Assembly (NCBI RefSeq): GCF_001597745.1
Contig: NZ_LUHJ01000067.1
Coordinates: 124,001-188,000, forward strand
Source: Anabaena sp. 4-3
Lineage (GTDB): Bacteria > Cyanobacteriota > Cyanobacteriia > Cyanobacteriales > Nostocaceae
Reading direction: 5' to 3'
DNA: 64,000 nucleotides
Shown: positions 20,718 to 31,002 of the stretch, piece by piece
Position numbering within the stretch: position 1 is the stretch's first letter
How the letters are laid out: each line of letters starts with the position of its first letter
Translations under genes and position numbers: made by a program
Notes under the pieces: generated by a model
What the model was told of the DNA's origin: nothing
What the model saw: only the letters and a program-made list of their open reading frames with translations
Databases searched by the model: none

Positions 20718-22085
20718 ATGACTAACCCAACTGTAGAAAACTTAGTAATTATCGGTTCTGGGCCTGCTGGTTACACGGCGGCAATTTATGCTGGACGAGC
20801 TAACTTAAAGCCTGTGGTATTTGAAGGTTTTCAAGCTGGGGGTTTGCCAGGTGGGCAACTGATGACGACGACGGAGGTAGAAAACTTTCCGGGGTTTCCC
20901 CAAGGAATTACCGGGCCGGAATTAATGGATAGAATGAAGGCGCAAGCGGAGCGTTGGGGGGCTGAGTTATATACTGAAGATGTGATTGCAGTAGATTTAA
21001 GTCAGCGTCCTTTTACGGTGCGATCGCCAGAAAGGGAAGTCAAGGCAAATACTATCATTATTGCCACTGGTGCGACAGCAAAACGTTTAGGTTTACCGAG
21101 TGAACATCAATTCTGGAGTCGGGGAATTTCTGCTTGTGCAATTTGTGATGGTGCTACGCCAATTTTCCACGGTGCAGAATTAGCGGTGGTTGGTGCTGGC
21201 GACTCGGCGGCGGAAGAATCGATTTATTTAACTAAGTATGGCTCAAAAGTTAACTTGTTAGTGCGTTCTGATCAGATGCGGGCTTCTAAAGCCATGCAAG
21301 ACAGGGTTTTGAGTAACCCTAAAATCCAAGTCCATTGGAACACGGAAGCCGTAGATATATTTGGTAACGGTTTCATGGAAGGGGTAATAGTTCGCAATAA
21401 CAAAACTGGCGAACAAAGCAAACTATCAGCTAAGGGCTTATTCTACGCTATTGGTCACAAGCCTAATACTTCTTTGTTTCAGGGACAGTTAGAACTAGAT
21501 GAGGTGGGTTACATTGTGACTCGACATGGTTCTCCAGAAACCAGTGTAGAAGGTGTATTTGCTGCTGGTGATGTGCAAGACCATGAATATCGCCAAGCAA
21601 TTACGGCGGCTGGTAGTGGCTGTGCGGCGGCGTTGTTGGCGGAACGTTGGCTGTCTGCTCATGGGTTAATTCAAGAATTCCACCAAAAACCAATTAACAA
21701 TGAATTAGAACCTCAGCCAACCGCTAAGAAAACGGAAGCAGAACAAGCGGCGGAATTTGATTTGACGGCAACACGCCATGAAGGGAGTTATGCTTTAAGG
21801 AAATTATTCCACGAAAGCGATCGCCTGTTAGTTGTGAAATACGTCGCCCCCGGTTGTGGCCCTTGTCATACTCTCAAGCCTATATTAAATAAAGTCGTGG
21901 ATGAGTTTGACGGTAAAATCCACTTTGTCGAAATTGATATTGACAAAGACCGCGAAATTGCCGAAAATGCTGGCGTGACTGGAACACCGACTATTCAATT
22001 CTTCAAGAATAAAGAATTATTGAAAGAAGTCAAAGGTGTGAAACAAAAGAGTGAGTATCGGCAGTTAATTGAGAGTAATTTGTAG
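20718..22085 (+). CDS. ntrC: NADPH-dependent thioredoxin reductase with C-terminal thioredoxin domain (NTRC)
   Basis: A 455-residue two-domain redox enzyme (not the nitrogen regulator of the same symbol). Residues 8-310 are a thioredoxin reductase: FAD loop GSGPAG at 13-18, redox pair Cys140/Cys143 in CAIC, NADPH loop [10 protein letters not shown], and FAD-binding [11 protein letters not shown] charged linker (about 325-345) leads to a thioredoxin domain with CGPC (Cys380/Cys383). NTRC passes electrons from NADPH to 2-Cys peroxiredoxin and is found in plants and some cyanobacteria. The frame is open upstream into the IS element, but the ATG at 20718 gives the family N-terminus ([15 protein letters not shown]); an ATG at 20700 is possible. 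A TATACT -10-like word lies at 20681. Confidence 0.95.
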   Translation: MTNPTVENLVIIGSGPAGYTAAIYAGRANLKPVVFEGFQAGGLPGGQLMTTTEVENFPGFPQGITGPELMDRMKAQAERWGAELYTEDVIAVDLSQRPFTVRSPEREVKANTIIIATGATAKRLGLPSEHQFWSRGISACAICDGATPIFHGAELAVVGAGDSAAEESIYLTKYGSKVNLLVRSDQMRASKAMQDRVLSNPKIQVHWNTEAVDIFGNGFMEGVIVRNNKTGEQSKLSAKGLFYAIGHKPNTSLFQGQLELDEVGYIVTRHGSPETSVEGVFAAGDVQDHEYRQAITAAGSGCAAALLAERWLSAHGLIQEFHQKPINNELEPQPTAKKTEAEQAAEFDLTATRHEGSYALRKLFHESDRLLVVKYVAPGCGPCHTLKPILNKVVDEFDGKIHFVEIDIDKDREIAENAGVTGTPTIQFFKNKELLKEVKGVKQKSEYRQLIESNL

Positions 22086-22151
22086 AGATTCGGGATTAAA
22101 GATTGGGGTAGAGTTTTTTGACTGATACTTTCTCCCCAAACTTCATAATAA

Positions 22152-22217
22152 TAGGTGGGCATTGCCAACAATATAAAACTCAGGCTCTTAGCAACTTGCA
22201 AGCAATGCCCACCCTAC
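22152..22217. repeat. MITE-like element with GGTGGGCATTGC terminal inverted repeats, copy 1
   Basis: A 66-base element: left end TAGGTGGGCATTGCCAACA, right end AAGCAATGCCCACCCTAC. The copy at 59921-59987, read on the other strand, matches along its whole length including the interior (CCAACAA(T/C)ATAAAA...TTAGCA), so both derive from one mobile repeat. It separates ntrC and the permease gene. Confidence 0.88.
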
Positions 22218-22276
22218 AACTTTCCCAGTCCCCAATCCCCAATCTAATATGTAAAATGGTCAGGGTATCTTGCTCA

Positions 22277-23188
22277 ATGCAGACTCACATAATGACCGTC
22301 ACTAAACGTCAACTACCGTTATTGTTACGTTTTGCTAAAAAAAGCAGCCTTTCCCAAAAATTAATGGTAATAGGGTTAGCTATTACCCTGTTTTTTATTT
22401 TCCTGGCTTTTTTTGCGCCTGTATTTCAGGCTTGGGGATGGCTACAAGATCCGAAAGAATTTCTCTCAAACCCGCTTCAAGAAGCACCTTCTGCTAAACA
22501 TTGGTTTGGCACTAGCCGCTTAGGACATGATGTGTTTTCTCGCACGATATTCGGCGCACAGGCGGCGTTGCAAGTGGTGATTTTGGCAACAGCACTGAGT
22601 ATGATTTTTGGCGTACCTTTGGGGATGCTGAGTGGCTACCTGGGCGGTAGGTTAGATAAGGTGTTGCTGTTTCTCATGGATAGTATCTATACCTTACCGG
22701 GGTTGTTGCTGTCTGTGACACTGGCGTTTGTGGTGGGGAGGGGAATATTAAATGCTGCGATCGCAATTAGTATTGCATACATTCCCCAATATTATCGAGT
22801 GGTTCGCAACCACACCGTCAGCGTTAAAACAGAGGTATTTATTGAAGCGGCGCAAGCAATGGGGGCTTCTACCTGGATTGTACTGTCTCGTTATCTATTT
22901 TTCAACGTCATTCAAAGCGTACCTGTACTGTTTACCCTCAACGCTGCCGATGCCATTTTAGTATTAGGTGGTTTAGGCTTTTTAGGGCTAGGCTTACCGG
23001 AAGAAGTGCCAGAATGGGGTCATGATTTAAAACTAGCACTAGAAGCTTTACCTACAGGTGTGTGGTGGACTACCCTATTCCCTGGTTTGGCGATGACTTT
23101 CATGGTGGTAGGGTTATCACTACTAGGTGAGGGGTTAAATGAATTTGTCAATCCTCGATTACGGGGAGAAAATGGAAACCGGAAATAA
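22277..23188 (+). CDS. ABC transporter permease, dipeptide/oligopeptide (DppC/OppC) type
   Basis: A 303-residue permease of the peptide/nickel family. One helix near the N-terminus (about 30-50), then the family block KHWFGTSRLGHDVFSRTIFG (about 75-94), five further helices, the ATPase-docking EAA loop AAQAMGASTWIVLSRYLF, and a C-terminus ending EFVNPRLRG, all typical for DppC. No partner permease (DppB), ATPase or binding protein is adjacent, so it must cooperate with proteins encoded elsewhere; scattered peptide transporter genes are common in cyanobacteria. Starts at 22277 or 22292 are both possible; the frame extends upstream through the repeat element but those codons are not protein-like. 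Confidence 0.87.
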   Translation: MQTHIMTVTKRQLPLLLRFAKKSSLSQKLMVIGLAITLFFIFLAFFAPVFQAWGWLQDPKEFLSNPLQEAPSAKHWFGTSRLGHDVFSRTIFGAQAALQVVILATALSMIFGVPLGMLSGYLGGRLDKVLLFLMDSIYTLPGLLLSVTLAFVVGRGILNAAIAISIAYIPQYYRVVRNHTVSVKTEVFIEAAQAMGASTWIVLSRYLFFNVIQSVPVLFTLNAADAILVLGGLGFLGLGLPEEVPEWGHDLKLALEALPTGVWWTTLFPGLAMTFMVVGLSLLGEGLNEFVNPRLRGENGNRK

Positions 23189-23191
23189 ACA

Positions 23192-23223
23192 ATTCAAAAT
23201 TCAAAATTCAAAATTCAAAATTA
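23192..23223. repeat. Tandem heptamer ATTCAAA
   Basis: Four perfect ATTCAAA units and a partial fifth between the permease gene and the small gene at 23290. Confidence 0.85.
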
Positions 23224-23289
23224 AGAGTGCTGTTTTTGAATGCTGAATTGAAGCTAAACATTCATTGTATTCATAACTGAGAGATTAGA

Positions 23290-23490
23290 GTGAAAGATAA
23301 CATTTCTTTAATTGCGGCGGCGGCTGGTGGGTTTATGCTTTCTGTGGCTTTGGCTGGGATTTTAAAAGGTGCGCCGATAACCGCTTGGGATAAACAATCA
23401 AGTTTTCGTCCTACTGTGAGTGATTTAAGAGTCACTCCGCGAAAGAGCGATAGTTTAGAATTTTTTGATGCGAAAACATCGAAAAGCTAA
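23290..23490 (+). CDS. Small single-span membrane protein, unknown
   Basis: A 66-residue protein from a GTG start. One hydrophobic segment at about 5-26 (SLIAAAAGGFMLSVALAGIL) followed by a polar tail ending FFDAKTSKS. I do not recognise a family. The codon use and clean N-terminal membrane segment make a real small gene plausible. It lies about 100 bases after the permease gene and could be in the same transcript. Confidence 0.5.
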   Translation: MKDNISLIAAAAGGFMLSVALAGILKGAPITAWDKQSSFRPTVSDLRVTPRKSDSLEFFDAKTSKS

Positions 23491-23539
23491 TACAGCGATT
23501 TTCTGGTAAATGAACCACAAAAGAAAGTTTGAAAACCTT

Positions 23540-23568
23540 GTAGAGACTAAGCATGGTAAGTCTCTACA
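23540..23568. repeat. Palindromic dispersed repeat (GTAGAGACT...AGTCTCTAC)
   Basis: Nine-base arms GTAGAGACT / AGTCTCTAC around an 11-base loop; member of the TAGAGACG palindrome group seen at 31042, 50996, 55932 and 61433. Confidence 0.7.
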
Positions 23569-23640
23569 CTTTAGTCTAATTAGCCTCTACACGGTGGTCT
23601 AATTAGCCGAAAACTGCTGTATGCTTTTCTGAATCACCCT

Positions 23641-23810
23641 AAGAGGATGTTTGAAAAGTATTATCATTAACACCAAAGTCTCTCAAACCTAACCCCCCCA
23701 GCCCCCCTTCCCTACAAGGGAATGGGGGTTTTAAAGCCTCTCTCCTTGTAGGGGAGAGGTTTGGAGAGGGGTTTTTAGTATCGTTGATGACTTGACAAAC
23801 ATCCTCTAAG
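23641..23810. repeat. MITE-like element of about 170 bases with AGAGGATGTTTG inverted ends
   Basis: Ends AAGAGGATGTTTG and CAAACATCCTCTAAG are inverted copies; the next bases also pair loosely (GTATTATCATTAA against TATCGTTGATGA). The interior contains a GC-rich run of CCTAACCCCCCAG / CTACAAGGGAATGGGGG and CCTTGTAGGGGAGAGG, itself a common cyanobacterial intergenic repeat, so the element looks composite. No coding capacity. Confidence 0.75.
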
Positions 23811-23872
23811 ATGGGTTATTTTCATCAGCTTAGTCACAGCTAGCTGATAGTTTGTGGTGTGAGGAATTAAAA

Positions 23873-24762
23873 GTGGGGAATTCTCAAGTTATTGGGATCG
23901 ACGTGGGGGGAACGGCGATAAAATTGGGGCGGTTTACTCCAGATGGTCATTGTTTGCAATCTTTGACTGTTGCCACTCCGCAACCGGCGACACCGGAAGC
24001 GGTTTTGGCGGTCATGGTGGATGCGATCGCCCAAATTGATGTAGATAATCAAACTATGGCTATTGGTGTCGGTACTCCAGGCCCGGCTGATGCTACAGGA
24101 CGTATTGCCCAAATTGCGATTAATTTACCAGGATGGCAGAATGTGCCTTTAGCTGATTGGTTGGAAGCCAAAACTGGCAAACCCACCGTTATTGATAATG
24201 ACGCTAATTGTGCAGGTGTAGGAGAGGCTTGGTTAGGAGCAGGTCAGCAATTTCAGAATTTTATTCTCTTAACCTTGGGGACTGGGGTTGGTGGTGCAAT
24301 TATTCTGGATGGTAAATTGTTCGTGGGACATCGAGGAGCAGCCGGAGAACTGGGATTAATTACCCTGCAACCGGATGGCCCTGTATGTAAGAGTGGTAAT
24401 CAAGGCTCTTTAGAACAATACACATCAATTAAAGCCATTCGTCGCCGGACTGGGAAAGAACCTGCGGAGTTGGGAAGGCTGGCGAAAGCTGGAGATGTGA
24501 ACGCTTTAGCATTTTGGGAAGAATATGGGCGTGATTTAGGCACGGGTTTAGCCAGTATGATTTACATTTTAACACCAGAAGCGATCGTGATTGGTGGTGG
24601 TGTGAGTGCAAGTTTTGAATTTTTCTTTCCAGCAGTTCAGGCAGAAATTGAGAAGCGGGTGATGCCAACCTCGCGGATGGGTTTACAGATTATCCCTGCA
24701 CAATTGGGTAATTCTGCCGGGATGGTAGGCGCGGCTAAATTAGCTTGGCAAAAGTTTCGTAT

Positions 24763-24766
<4 letters not shown>
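23873..24766 (+). CDS. ROK-family sugar kinase (probable glucokinase)
   Basis: A 297-residue cytosolic kinase. ATP/phosphate loop IGIDVGGTAIKLG at the N-terminus, GVGTPGP, the catalytic block VIDNDANCAGVGE (Asp in DND), LTLGTGVGGAII and HRGAAGELG with the ROK His and Glu, then GGGVSAS. The family zinc site CxCGxxGCxE is degenerate: it reads CKSGNQGSLE, keeping one Cys and the Glu. This variant is known in some ROK glucokinases that do not bind zinc. Glucose phosphorylation is the likely reaction. The GTG start at 23873 has GAGGA nine bases upstream and is preferred over an earlier in-frame ATG at 23852. Confidence 0.87.
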
Positions 24767-26556
<1,790 letters not shown>

Positions 26557-26635
26557 TGCTGTCTGATCGAAATGATTTTGAATATTCTTGGAATTGATGA
26601 TTCTAATATTAATAATGCTTCTGATATTTTATATT

Positions 26636-27508
26636 TCAAAAGCAAATTGAAGTAATAAAATCCTGAAGTTCATAAAAATCTATAGAATCTAAATCTTTTG
26701 TATAAATCATTAATGTCAGTTTTCTAGTAATAAATTCTCTTTTTGATGCCAAAATAAAAGAAGTTATAATCAACTTAGATAGCTGCATTCGAGACAGACC
26801 ACTACGAGCCAGATCAGAACCTATAATTGGTATTACTACATCTGTACCGTGACATTTGAGACGAACTTCTTGCCAGAGTTTATCTAGCGAAGTAGAAATA
26901 TAATCGGAATTTGACTTGACTGTTAAATCATTTCTCATGTATCCATAGGCAGTTAGGAAATATCGTTGTTCATAAGAACCAAGCGTGATTGTAGTGCCAA
27001 TGGGATAACGCCAAGCTTTCCCACGTTTTTTATCAGGGTCTAACTTGCGATTACCAGTGTGTTCTTGAAGAGCAGTTTCAATATCTACATTTAGCTTATC
27101 CTCTTTACCTTTGTAAATTCGTTTGAGAAATTGCCCTTGAACGCTAGAGTCTCTGATTACTTCTCCCAGTTCTGTATCGAAAACATCATTAAACCCAATA
27201 ACTAAATGTCCGTTTTCTTGAAATATATCGCCAACCTTAATTTCAATATTTGTATCTGGTGAAGATAAGTTACAGGATACAGATATCTTAGGAAAATTTT
27301 GGATAATTGCAAAAACAAGAGATATCACAACCAGGCCTAAATAACCACCTAAGCCAAATTTAAGTTTTTCTGGAAGAAAAAAGCTGGCAGGTTCAAGAAA
27401 TAACCAAACTGCACCAAAATTACTAAAAAAAGAAATTAAAACCCGTTTTAATCCAACTTTTTTTAACAGAGTAAAGTAAATAGTTAAATTCGTAAATTTA
27501 AGTTGCAT
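26636..27508 (-). CDS. Two-helix membrane protein with ThsA-type macro domain (Thoeris-like effector, island gene 2)
   Basis: A 290-residue protein. Two N-terminal membrane helices (about 21-44 and 52-73) anchor a cytosolic domain from about 85 to 290. The domain starts IEIKVGDIFQENGHLVIGFN, continues DVFDTELGEVIRDSSVQGQF, then RGKAWRYPIGTTITL, VVIPIIGSDLARSGLSR and KLTLMIYTKDLDSIDFYEL. This pattern is the macro domain of type II Thoeris ThsA proteins (Pfam ThsA_Macro/DUF6430), which bind a NAD-derived signal made by a TIR protein and kill the infected cell. Here the neighbours are DUF4062 proteins, not a plain TIR ThsB. The ATG at 27508 is preferred over TTG at 27520. Family call from pattern memory; function inferred. 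Confidence 0.8.
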   Translation of the reverse strand: MQLKFTNLTIYFTLLKKVGLKRVLISFFSNFGAVWLFLEPASFFLPEKLKFGLGGYLGLVVISLVFAIIQNFPKISVSCNLSSPDTNIEIKVGDIFQENGHLVIGFNDVFDTELGEVIRDSSVQGQFLKRIYKGKEDKLNVDIETALQEHTGNRKLDPDKKRGKAWRYPIGTTITLGSYEQRYFLTAYGYMRNDLTVKSNSDYISTSLDKLWQEVRLKCHGTDVVIPIIGSDLARSGLSRMQLSKLIITSFILASKREFITRKLTLMIYTKDLDSIDFYELQDFITSICF

Positions 27509-27555
27509 AAAGTTTCTCAATTACTAATGTTAATAGTTAATATAGCTATATTATG

Positions 27556-29157
27556 CTATCTGTTGGTCTGAAGATATTTTGCTAATTCATTATAGCTGGA
27601 GATTCTTATACCTTGTTTTGCTAGTAGAATCAGTGGACTTATATGGTTTGGAAGACTGACTCGTCCAAAATCTTGCTGAGATTTAGTGGCAATTGCGTCA
27701 TACCTTGCAGCAGTTTCTTGTAATTGTGCATCACCTCCAAATAAGTCTGATATTCCAGAGCCATACCTTCCCTGTCGTGTAGCAGCATCCTGAATCACTT
27801 TAAACATAAATTTTTTGGTTTCCCAACGCCATGTAAATGAGCCAAAGTAAGGATACTCTTTGGATTGTTCAACTGATTTGAAAGAAAGCAGAAACTCAAA
27901 AAAATCGAACCAATCTATATATCTTGCTTCTTCCTCTTTAGCGTAAAGTTTGCTTTTCAGCAAGGGATCTAAATGGTCACTAACAGGGCTAAATCGGCGT
28001 TCAAAGCCAGGTTCTATCATTTGTGAAATACTACTATAAAAAACATATCTTGGATCTATTGCATCTACCAAAAAGCGATCACTACGATATTCACTTGAAT
28101 AAACTTGACGAGATGTCACCTCTTTTAAGAAGTTGATTTTGCCCGCGCGCAAAGCTGAAATTCCCAGCGTGTATAGTAGAAGCAGTCCAGGATAAGTTTT
28201 AATGTAACTTGCCCATTCATAGCCTTCAATTTTTCTAGTGCTGAGTCGCTCAATCCAGTCTCCAACAATATCTAGCCATTCAGGTGAAGTTTCATCTGCA
28301 TACCTTCCAATAGCAGCTAGGGCATACATAGATGGTGTTGTAGCTGTTTCCAAAATATGCGCGATCGCAGGAATTGTTTCTACTGTTGGCTGTCTAGAAA
28401 GTAGTTGAGCAAAATCAGGTGAGCTTAGTACAGACTGAATACTTGAAATTTCTTGCTCTTTGGCATCCTCCATATCTTGAACACCGAAGCGTGAATCTAG
28501 CAATGTTTTGATTGAAGTTTGTGCCTCGGAGAGTTTTTGAAATGATATCTCTGTGTTGAAAGTCATTGGTATTGTCTGAACAGGTAGACCAATTGCTTGC
28601 TCAGTGAGTTTTGCTTCCTGCTCTGCGGCGCGTCGTTCTTTGTCTTCTCTGGTAATATCTTGAACGGCAGATGTAATATGTCGAAAAACTCTCTCTCTAA
28701 ACTGTTCAATAGTGTTGTAGCGGTTTGCTAGTCCTGTTGGTTGCAATTTCTCCCAATATTCTTGAACTTGCTCATACTGTTCTCTATCAATTTGAGAAGG
28801 TGAAACTACTTTGTCAGAGAAGTAGACTATGCAACGTTTACCTTCATTTTTAGCTCGTGCAATTTCAATTTCTGTGCCGGTTCCACCTAGTGCAGTAGGT
28901 GTACCCAAGCGAGTCCAAAAAACGCCAATTAAAAGGTCACAGGTATCAACTAACTGACGATTAATAATTACCTGTCCAGGTTCTCGCAAATCTGGTGTAG
29001 CATCCGTTTCCCAACCAATGGGCATCAGGATAATTTTCATATTCACGGCGTTCATTGCATTCCATCGGGCAACTTCTTCTCGGATGATCTCTCTTTCTTC
29101 AATAACATCTCCGGGACTAGCAATGAGAATTCGATAAACTTTAGCTTCGATTGGCAT
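27556..29157 (-). CDS. DUF4062 protein with long helical C-terminal region (island gene 1)
   Basis: A 533-residue protein, first gene of the island operon. DUF4062 domain at about 7-115: LIASPGDV (11-18), Arg22, GWETDATPD, DLLIGVFWTRLGTPT (74-88) and GTGTEIEIARAKNEG (92-106). Trp81 and the GTPT and GTxxE motifs fall at the same positions as in the island gene 3 protein, so both carry the same module with different C-termini. Residues 150-200 are a charged helix, 215-300 helical, and 300-533 an aromatic-rich helical domain that I do not recognise (possible sensor or recruitment region). It is 47 bases upstream of the macro-domain gene on the same strand. Defence function is inferred from domain and context. 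Confidence 0.8.
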   Translation of the reverse strand: MPIEAKVYRILIASPGDVIEEREIIREEVARWNAMNAVNMKIILMPIGWETDATPDLREPGQVIINRQLVDTCDLLIGVFWTRLGTPTALGGTGTEIEIARAKNEGKRCIVYFSDKVVSPSQIDREQYEQVQEYWEKLQPTGLANRYNTIEQFRERVFRHITSAVQDITREDKERRAAEQEAKLTEQAIGLPVQTIPMTFNTEISFQKLSEAQTSIKTLLDSRFGVQDMEDAKEQEISSIQSVLSSPDFAQLLSRQPTVETIPAIAHILETATTPSMYALAAIGRYADETSPEWLDIVGDWIERLSTRKIEGYEWASYIKTYPGLLLLYTLGISALRAGKINFLKEVTSRQVYSSEYRSDRFLVDAIDPRYVFYSSISQMIEPGFERRFSPVSDHLDPLLKSKLYAKEEEARYIDWFDFFEFLLSFKSVEQSKEYPYFGSFTWRWETKKFMFKVIQDAATRQGRYGSGISDLFGGDAQLQETAARYDAIATKSQQDFGRVSLPNHISPLILLAKQGIRISSYNELAKYLQTNR

Positions 29158-29291
29158 AGTATAGATAGGACAAGATTATTCCATATATAGCGCAAAAATA
29201 TAGTTTTTTAGGGGTTATTACACTATTACCTCCCGTTAACGAAGTAATGATTTGGGTTATCACTTTTAACAGTCCTTCTGTGCGATCGCTA

Positions 29292-29395
29292 ACCCTTTCC
29301 TTTCTCTGCTTTGCGCCGCTCATCGTTTGCTTTCCCAGTCAGGCTATTATGGTGAAATATCCCCAGGAGCAAGCAGCATGAAACGAATTCAACAA
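29292..29395. repeat. 104-base direct repeat, left copy (hicB promoter and start)
   Basis: Matches 30250-30353 with two mismatches over 104 bases. It includes the leader, Shine-Dalgarno and first six codons of hicB. The two copies bracket hicB, hicA and a small antitoxin-like gene. Confidence 0.95.
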
Positions 29396-29605
29396 TTTAC
29401 TGCCATTATTGAGCGTGAAGGTGATGGTTATGTATCCTTATGTCCAGAATTAGACATTGCCAGTCAGGGGGATTCTGTAGAGGAGGCAAAAAATAATTTG
29501 CTGGAAGCGTTGCAACTATTCTTGGAAGTGGCAGATCCTTCAGAAATAGAGAATCGCTTACATACAGAAGTTTTTGTCACCCGATTGGAGGTAGCGATTG
29601 GGTAA
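29378..29605 (+). CDS. hicB: HicB-family antitoxin
   Basis: A 75-residue HicB-type antitoxin: the partial RNase H-like fold QFTAIIEREGDGYVSLCPEL with DIASQGDSVEEAKNNLLEAL, typical of the UPF0150/HicB_lk family. It neutralises the mRNA-cleaving HicA encoded immediately downstream and probably represses their promoter. ATG at 29378 is chosen because AGGAG lies eight bases upstream; the frame is open further upstream but that part is the repeat leader. The stop overlaps the start of hicA by eight bases, so the two are translationally coupled. Confidence 0.92.
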   Translation: MKRIQQFTAIIEREGDGYVSLCPELDIASQGDSVEEAKNNLLEALQLFLEVADPSEIENRLHTEVFVTRLEVAIG

Positions 29606-29822
29606 GTTGCGAGTTTTATCAGGTCAAGAAGTCTGCAAAATTCTAGCAGATAATGGCTTTTTGGAAGTGCGGCAACGTGGTAGCCATATTATTATGCAGT
29701 TGAAAACTGAAGAAACAACCGTAACTGTGCCTGTACCTAACTATGCAGAGTTAAAGATTGGAACATTGCAATCTATTATTCGCCAATCAGGATTGCCCCG
29801 TTATCTTTTTGAGGTTGTCTAA
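29598..29822 (+). CDS. hicA: HicA-family mRNA interferase toxin
   Basis: A 74-residue double-stranded-RNA-binding-fold toxin from a TTG start. Family features: SGQEVCKILADNGFLEVRQR, then the catalytic His in GSHIIM, then VPVPNYAELKIGTLQSIIRQ. It cleaves mRNA in a translation-independent way in characterised systems. Antitoxin-first order with an eight-base overlap is unusual for hicAB (often toxin first) but common in cyanobacterial hicBA pairs. All key residues are present, so the toxin looks active. Confidence 0.92.
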   Translation: MGKLRVLSGQEVCKILADNGFLEVRQRGSHIIMQLKTEETTVTVPVPNYAELKIGTLQSIIRQSGLPRYLFEVV

Positions 29823-30055
29823 TGGCTTGAATTGATCACGCTGATTTGTGGGGTTTACGAAAATATAAATAGTGATTGCCCCTAACACTCCCTCGATGCG
29901 ATCGCCACATCCCTTACACCTGTTTTTCAATCACATCAAAAGCCACACCAACCCCATTTTCTGCCTGAATAATACCTCCAACTCTGAAGTTATAAATCTT
30001 GTAGTTATTAAATGCTATAATTAATCAAATATAATTTATTATTTCTTATAAAAAT

Positions 30056-30208
30056 ATGGAAAGAATCGCAATTCAATTTGATGCTGAAGTAGCCAAAGCT
30101 TATCAAGAAGCAGAACCACAAAAACAGCAAAAAATTCAGACTATTATTAACGATTTACTTAAATTAATTATTCAAGACACATCCCTAGATGATATTATTC
30201 AAGATTGA
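30056..30208 (+). CDS. Small antitoxin-like protein, orphan
   Basis: A 50-residue protein (MERIAIQFDAEVAKAYQEAE ... TSLDDIIQD) with an N-terminal beta strand and two helices, resembling the ribbon-helix-helix-type small antitoxins found in cyanobacteria, where the strand IAIQFD pairs in a dimer and binds DNA. No toxin gene follows; the next bases are the right copy of the 104-base repeat. It may be a solitary antitoxin or regulator left after loss of its partner. Family call is by general pattern. Confidence 0.55.
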   Translation: MERIAIQFDAEVAKAYQEAEPQKQQKIQTIINDLLKLIIQDTSLDDIIQD

Positions 30209-30249
30209 TAATGAAATGCACTCAACGGTGGCAGTTCTAAAAGTGGCTC

Positions 30250-30353
30250 ACCCTTTCCTTTCTCTGCTTTGCGCCCCTCATCGTTTGCTTTCCCAGTCAG
30301 GCTATTATGCTGAAATATCCCCAGGAGCAAGCAGCATGAAACGAATTCAACAA
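30250..30353. repeat. 104-base direct repeat, right copy
   Basis: Second copy of the hicB leader-and-start segment, in direct orientation, 958 bases from the left copy. Homology ends sharply after codon six of hicB (MKRIQQ). Confidence 0.95.
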
Positions 30354-30410
30354 GTGGTAATTGCAATACTTATCCGTAATTGCAATCAAAAAATGGGAAA
30401 TACAAGATAG
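30336..30410 (+). pseudogene. Truncated hicB start
   Basis: Reads MKRIQQ as in hicB, then leaves homology (VVIAILIRNCNQ) and stops after 24 codons. It is the 5' stub of a second hicB left by the duplication. Confidence 0.8.
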
Positions 30411-30437
30411 TAGTTCCCTAAAAATAGGTTTGAAAGC

Positions 30438-31001
30438 ATGATTTTTAGCTGCAAAAATCTCGGTTATGTATGTGGATTATTTCTATTAGTCGGTGCTAGT
30501 AGTTGCAATTATTCAGCTGTAGCTAATCCAAACAACTCAACACAACCATTAGCACAAGAGCAGATTAAAACAACCAAACCCCAGCCTCACGCAGTTTTTA
30601 AATCAATCATCCCCAAATTAAACCAAAAAAGCCAAATTAAGATTTTATTACCAACATATATTCCTGAATCTGATGGCGCAAACCCTATTTACGCCATTTT
30701 GGAAACTGCTACACCCAAAAAGTACGATATTCTCCTGGGTTTTACTCCTGACTGCACTGGGGGGACGGCTTGTCGTTTGGGTGTGGTTTCGGCTGAAGCT
30801 GTTACCAAAAAAACACCACGTCCGACTGGTAAACCTGTTGCTTTAGCTAAGGGTATTACTGGCTATTTTGTGGATTTTCGTTGTGGTGCTAATTGCTCAG
30901 ATGCTACCTTGAGTTGGCGACAACAGGGTGTACAATATTCTATCGGTTTGAAAGCAGGTAAGCGGGCTGAATTGGTAAAAATGGCTAATTCTGCTATTTG
31001 A
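30438..31001 (+). CDS. Putative lipoprotein, unknown function
   Basis: A 187-residue exported protein. The N-terminus (MIFSCKNLGYVCGLFLLVGA then SSC) is a signal peptide with a lipobox-like ASSC, Cys23 being the probable lipid site. A Gln/Thr/Pro-rich linker follows, then a compact domain (about 55-187) with two cysteine pairs, CTGGTAC and CGANC, which may form disulfides. I do not recognise a family; similar proteins seem to be limited to cyanobacteria. No operon partner. A palindromic element begins two bases after the stop. Confidence 0.7.
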   Translation: MIFSCKNLGYVCGLFLLVGASSCNYSAVANPNNSTQPLAQEQIKTTKPQPHAVFKSIIPKLNQKSQIKILLPTYIPESDGANPIYAILETATPKKYDILLGFTPDCTGGTACRLGVVSAEAVTKKTPRPTGKPVALAKGITGYFVDFRCGANCSDATLSWRQQGVQYSIGLKAGKRAELVKMANSAI

Positions 31002-31002
31002 C

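Noticed and set aside
22118-22276. Upstream extension of the permease frame
   Set aside because: It translates a MITE-like repeat and starts at TTG without a ribosome site.
29141-29323. Sixty-codon frame overlapping the start of the 533-residue DUF4062 gene
   Set aside because: It runs through the leader repeat and promoter region of hicB, overlaps a real gene and has no protein-like pattern.
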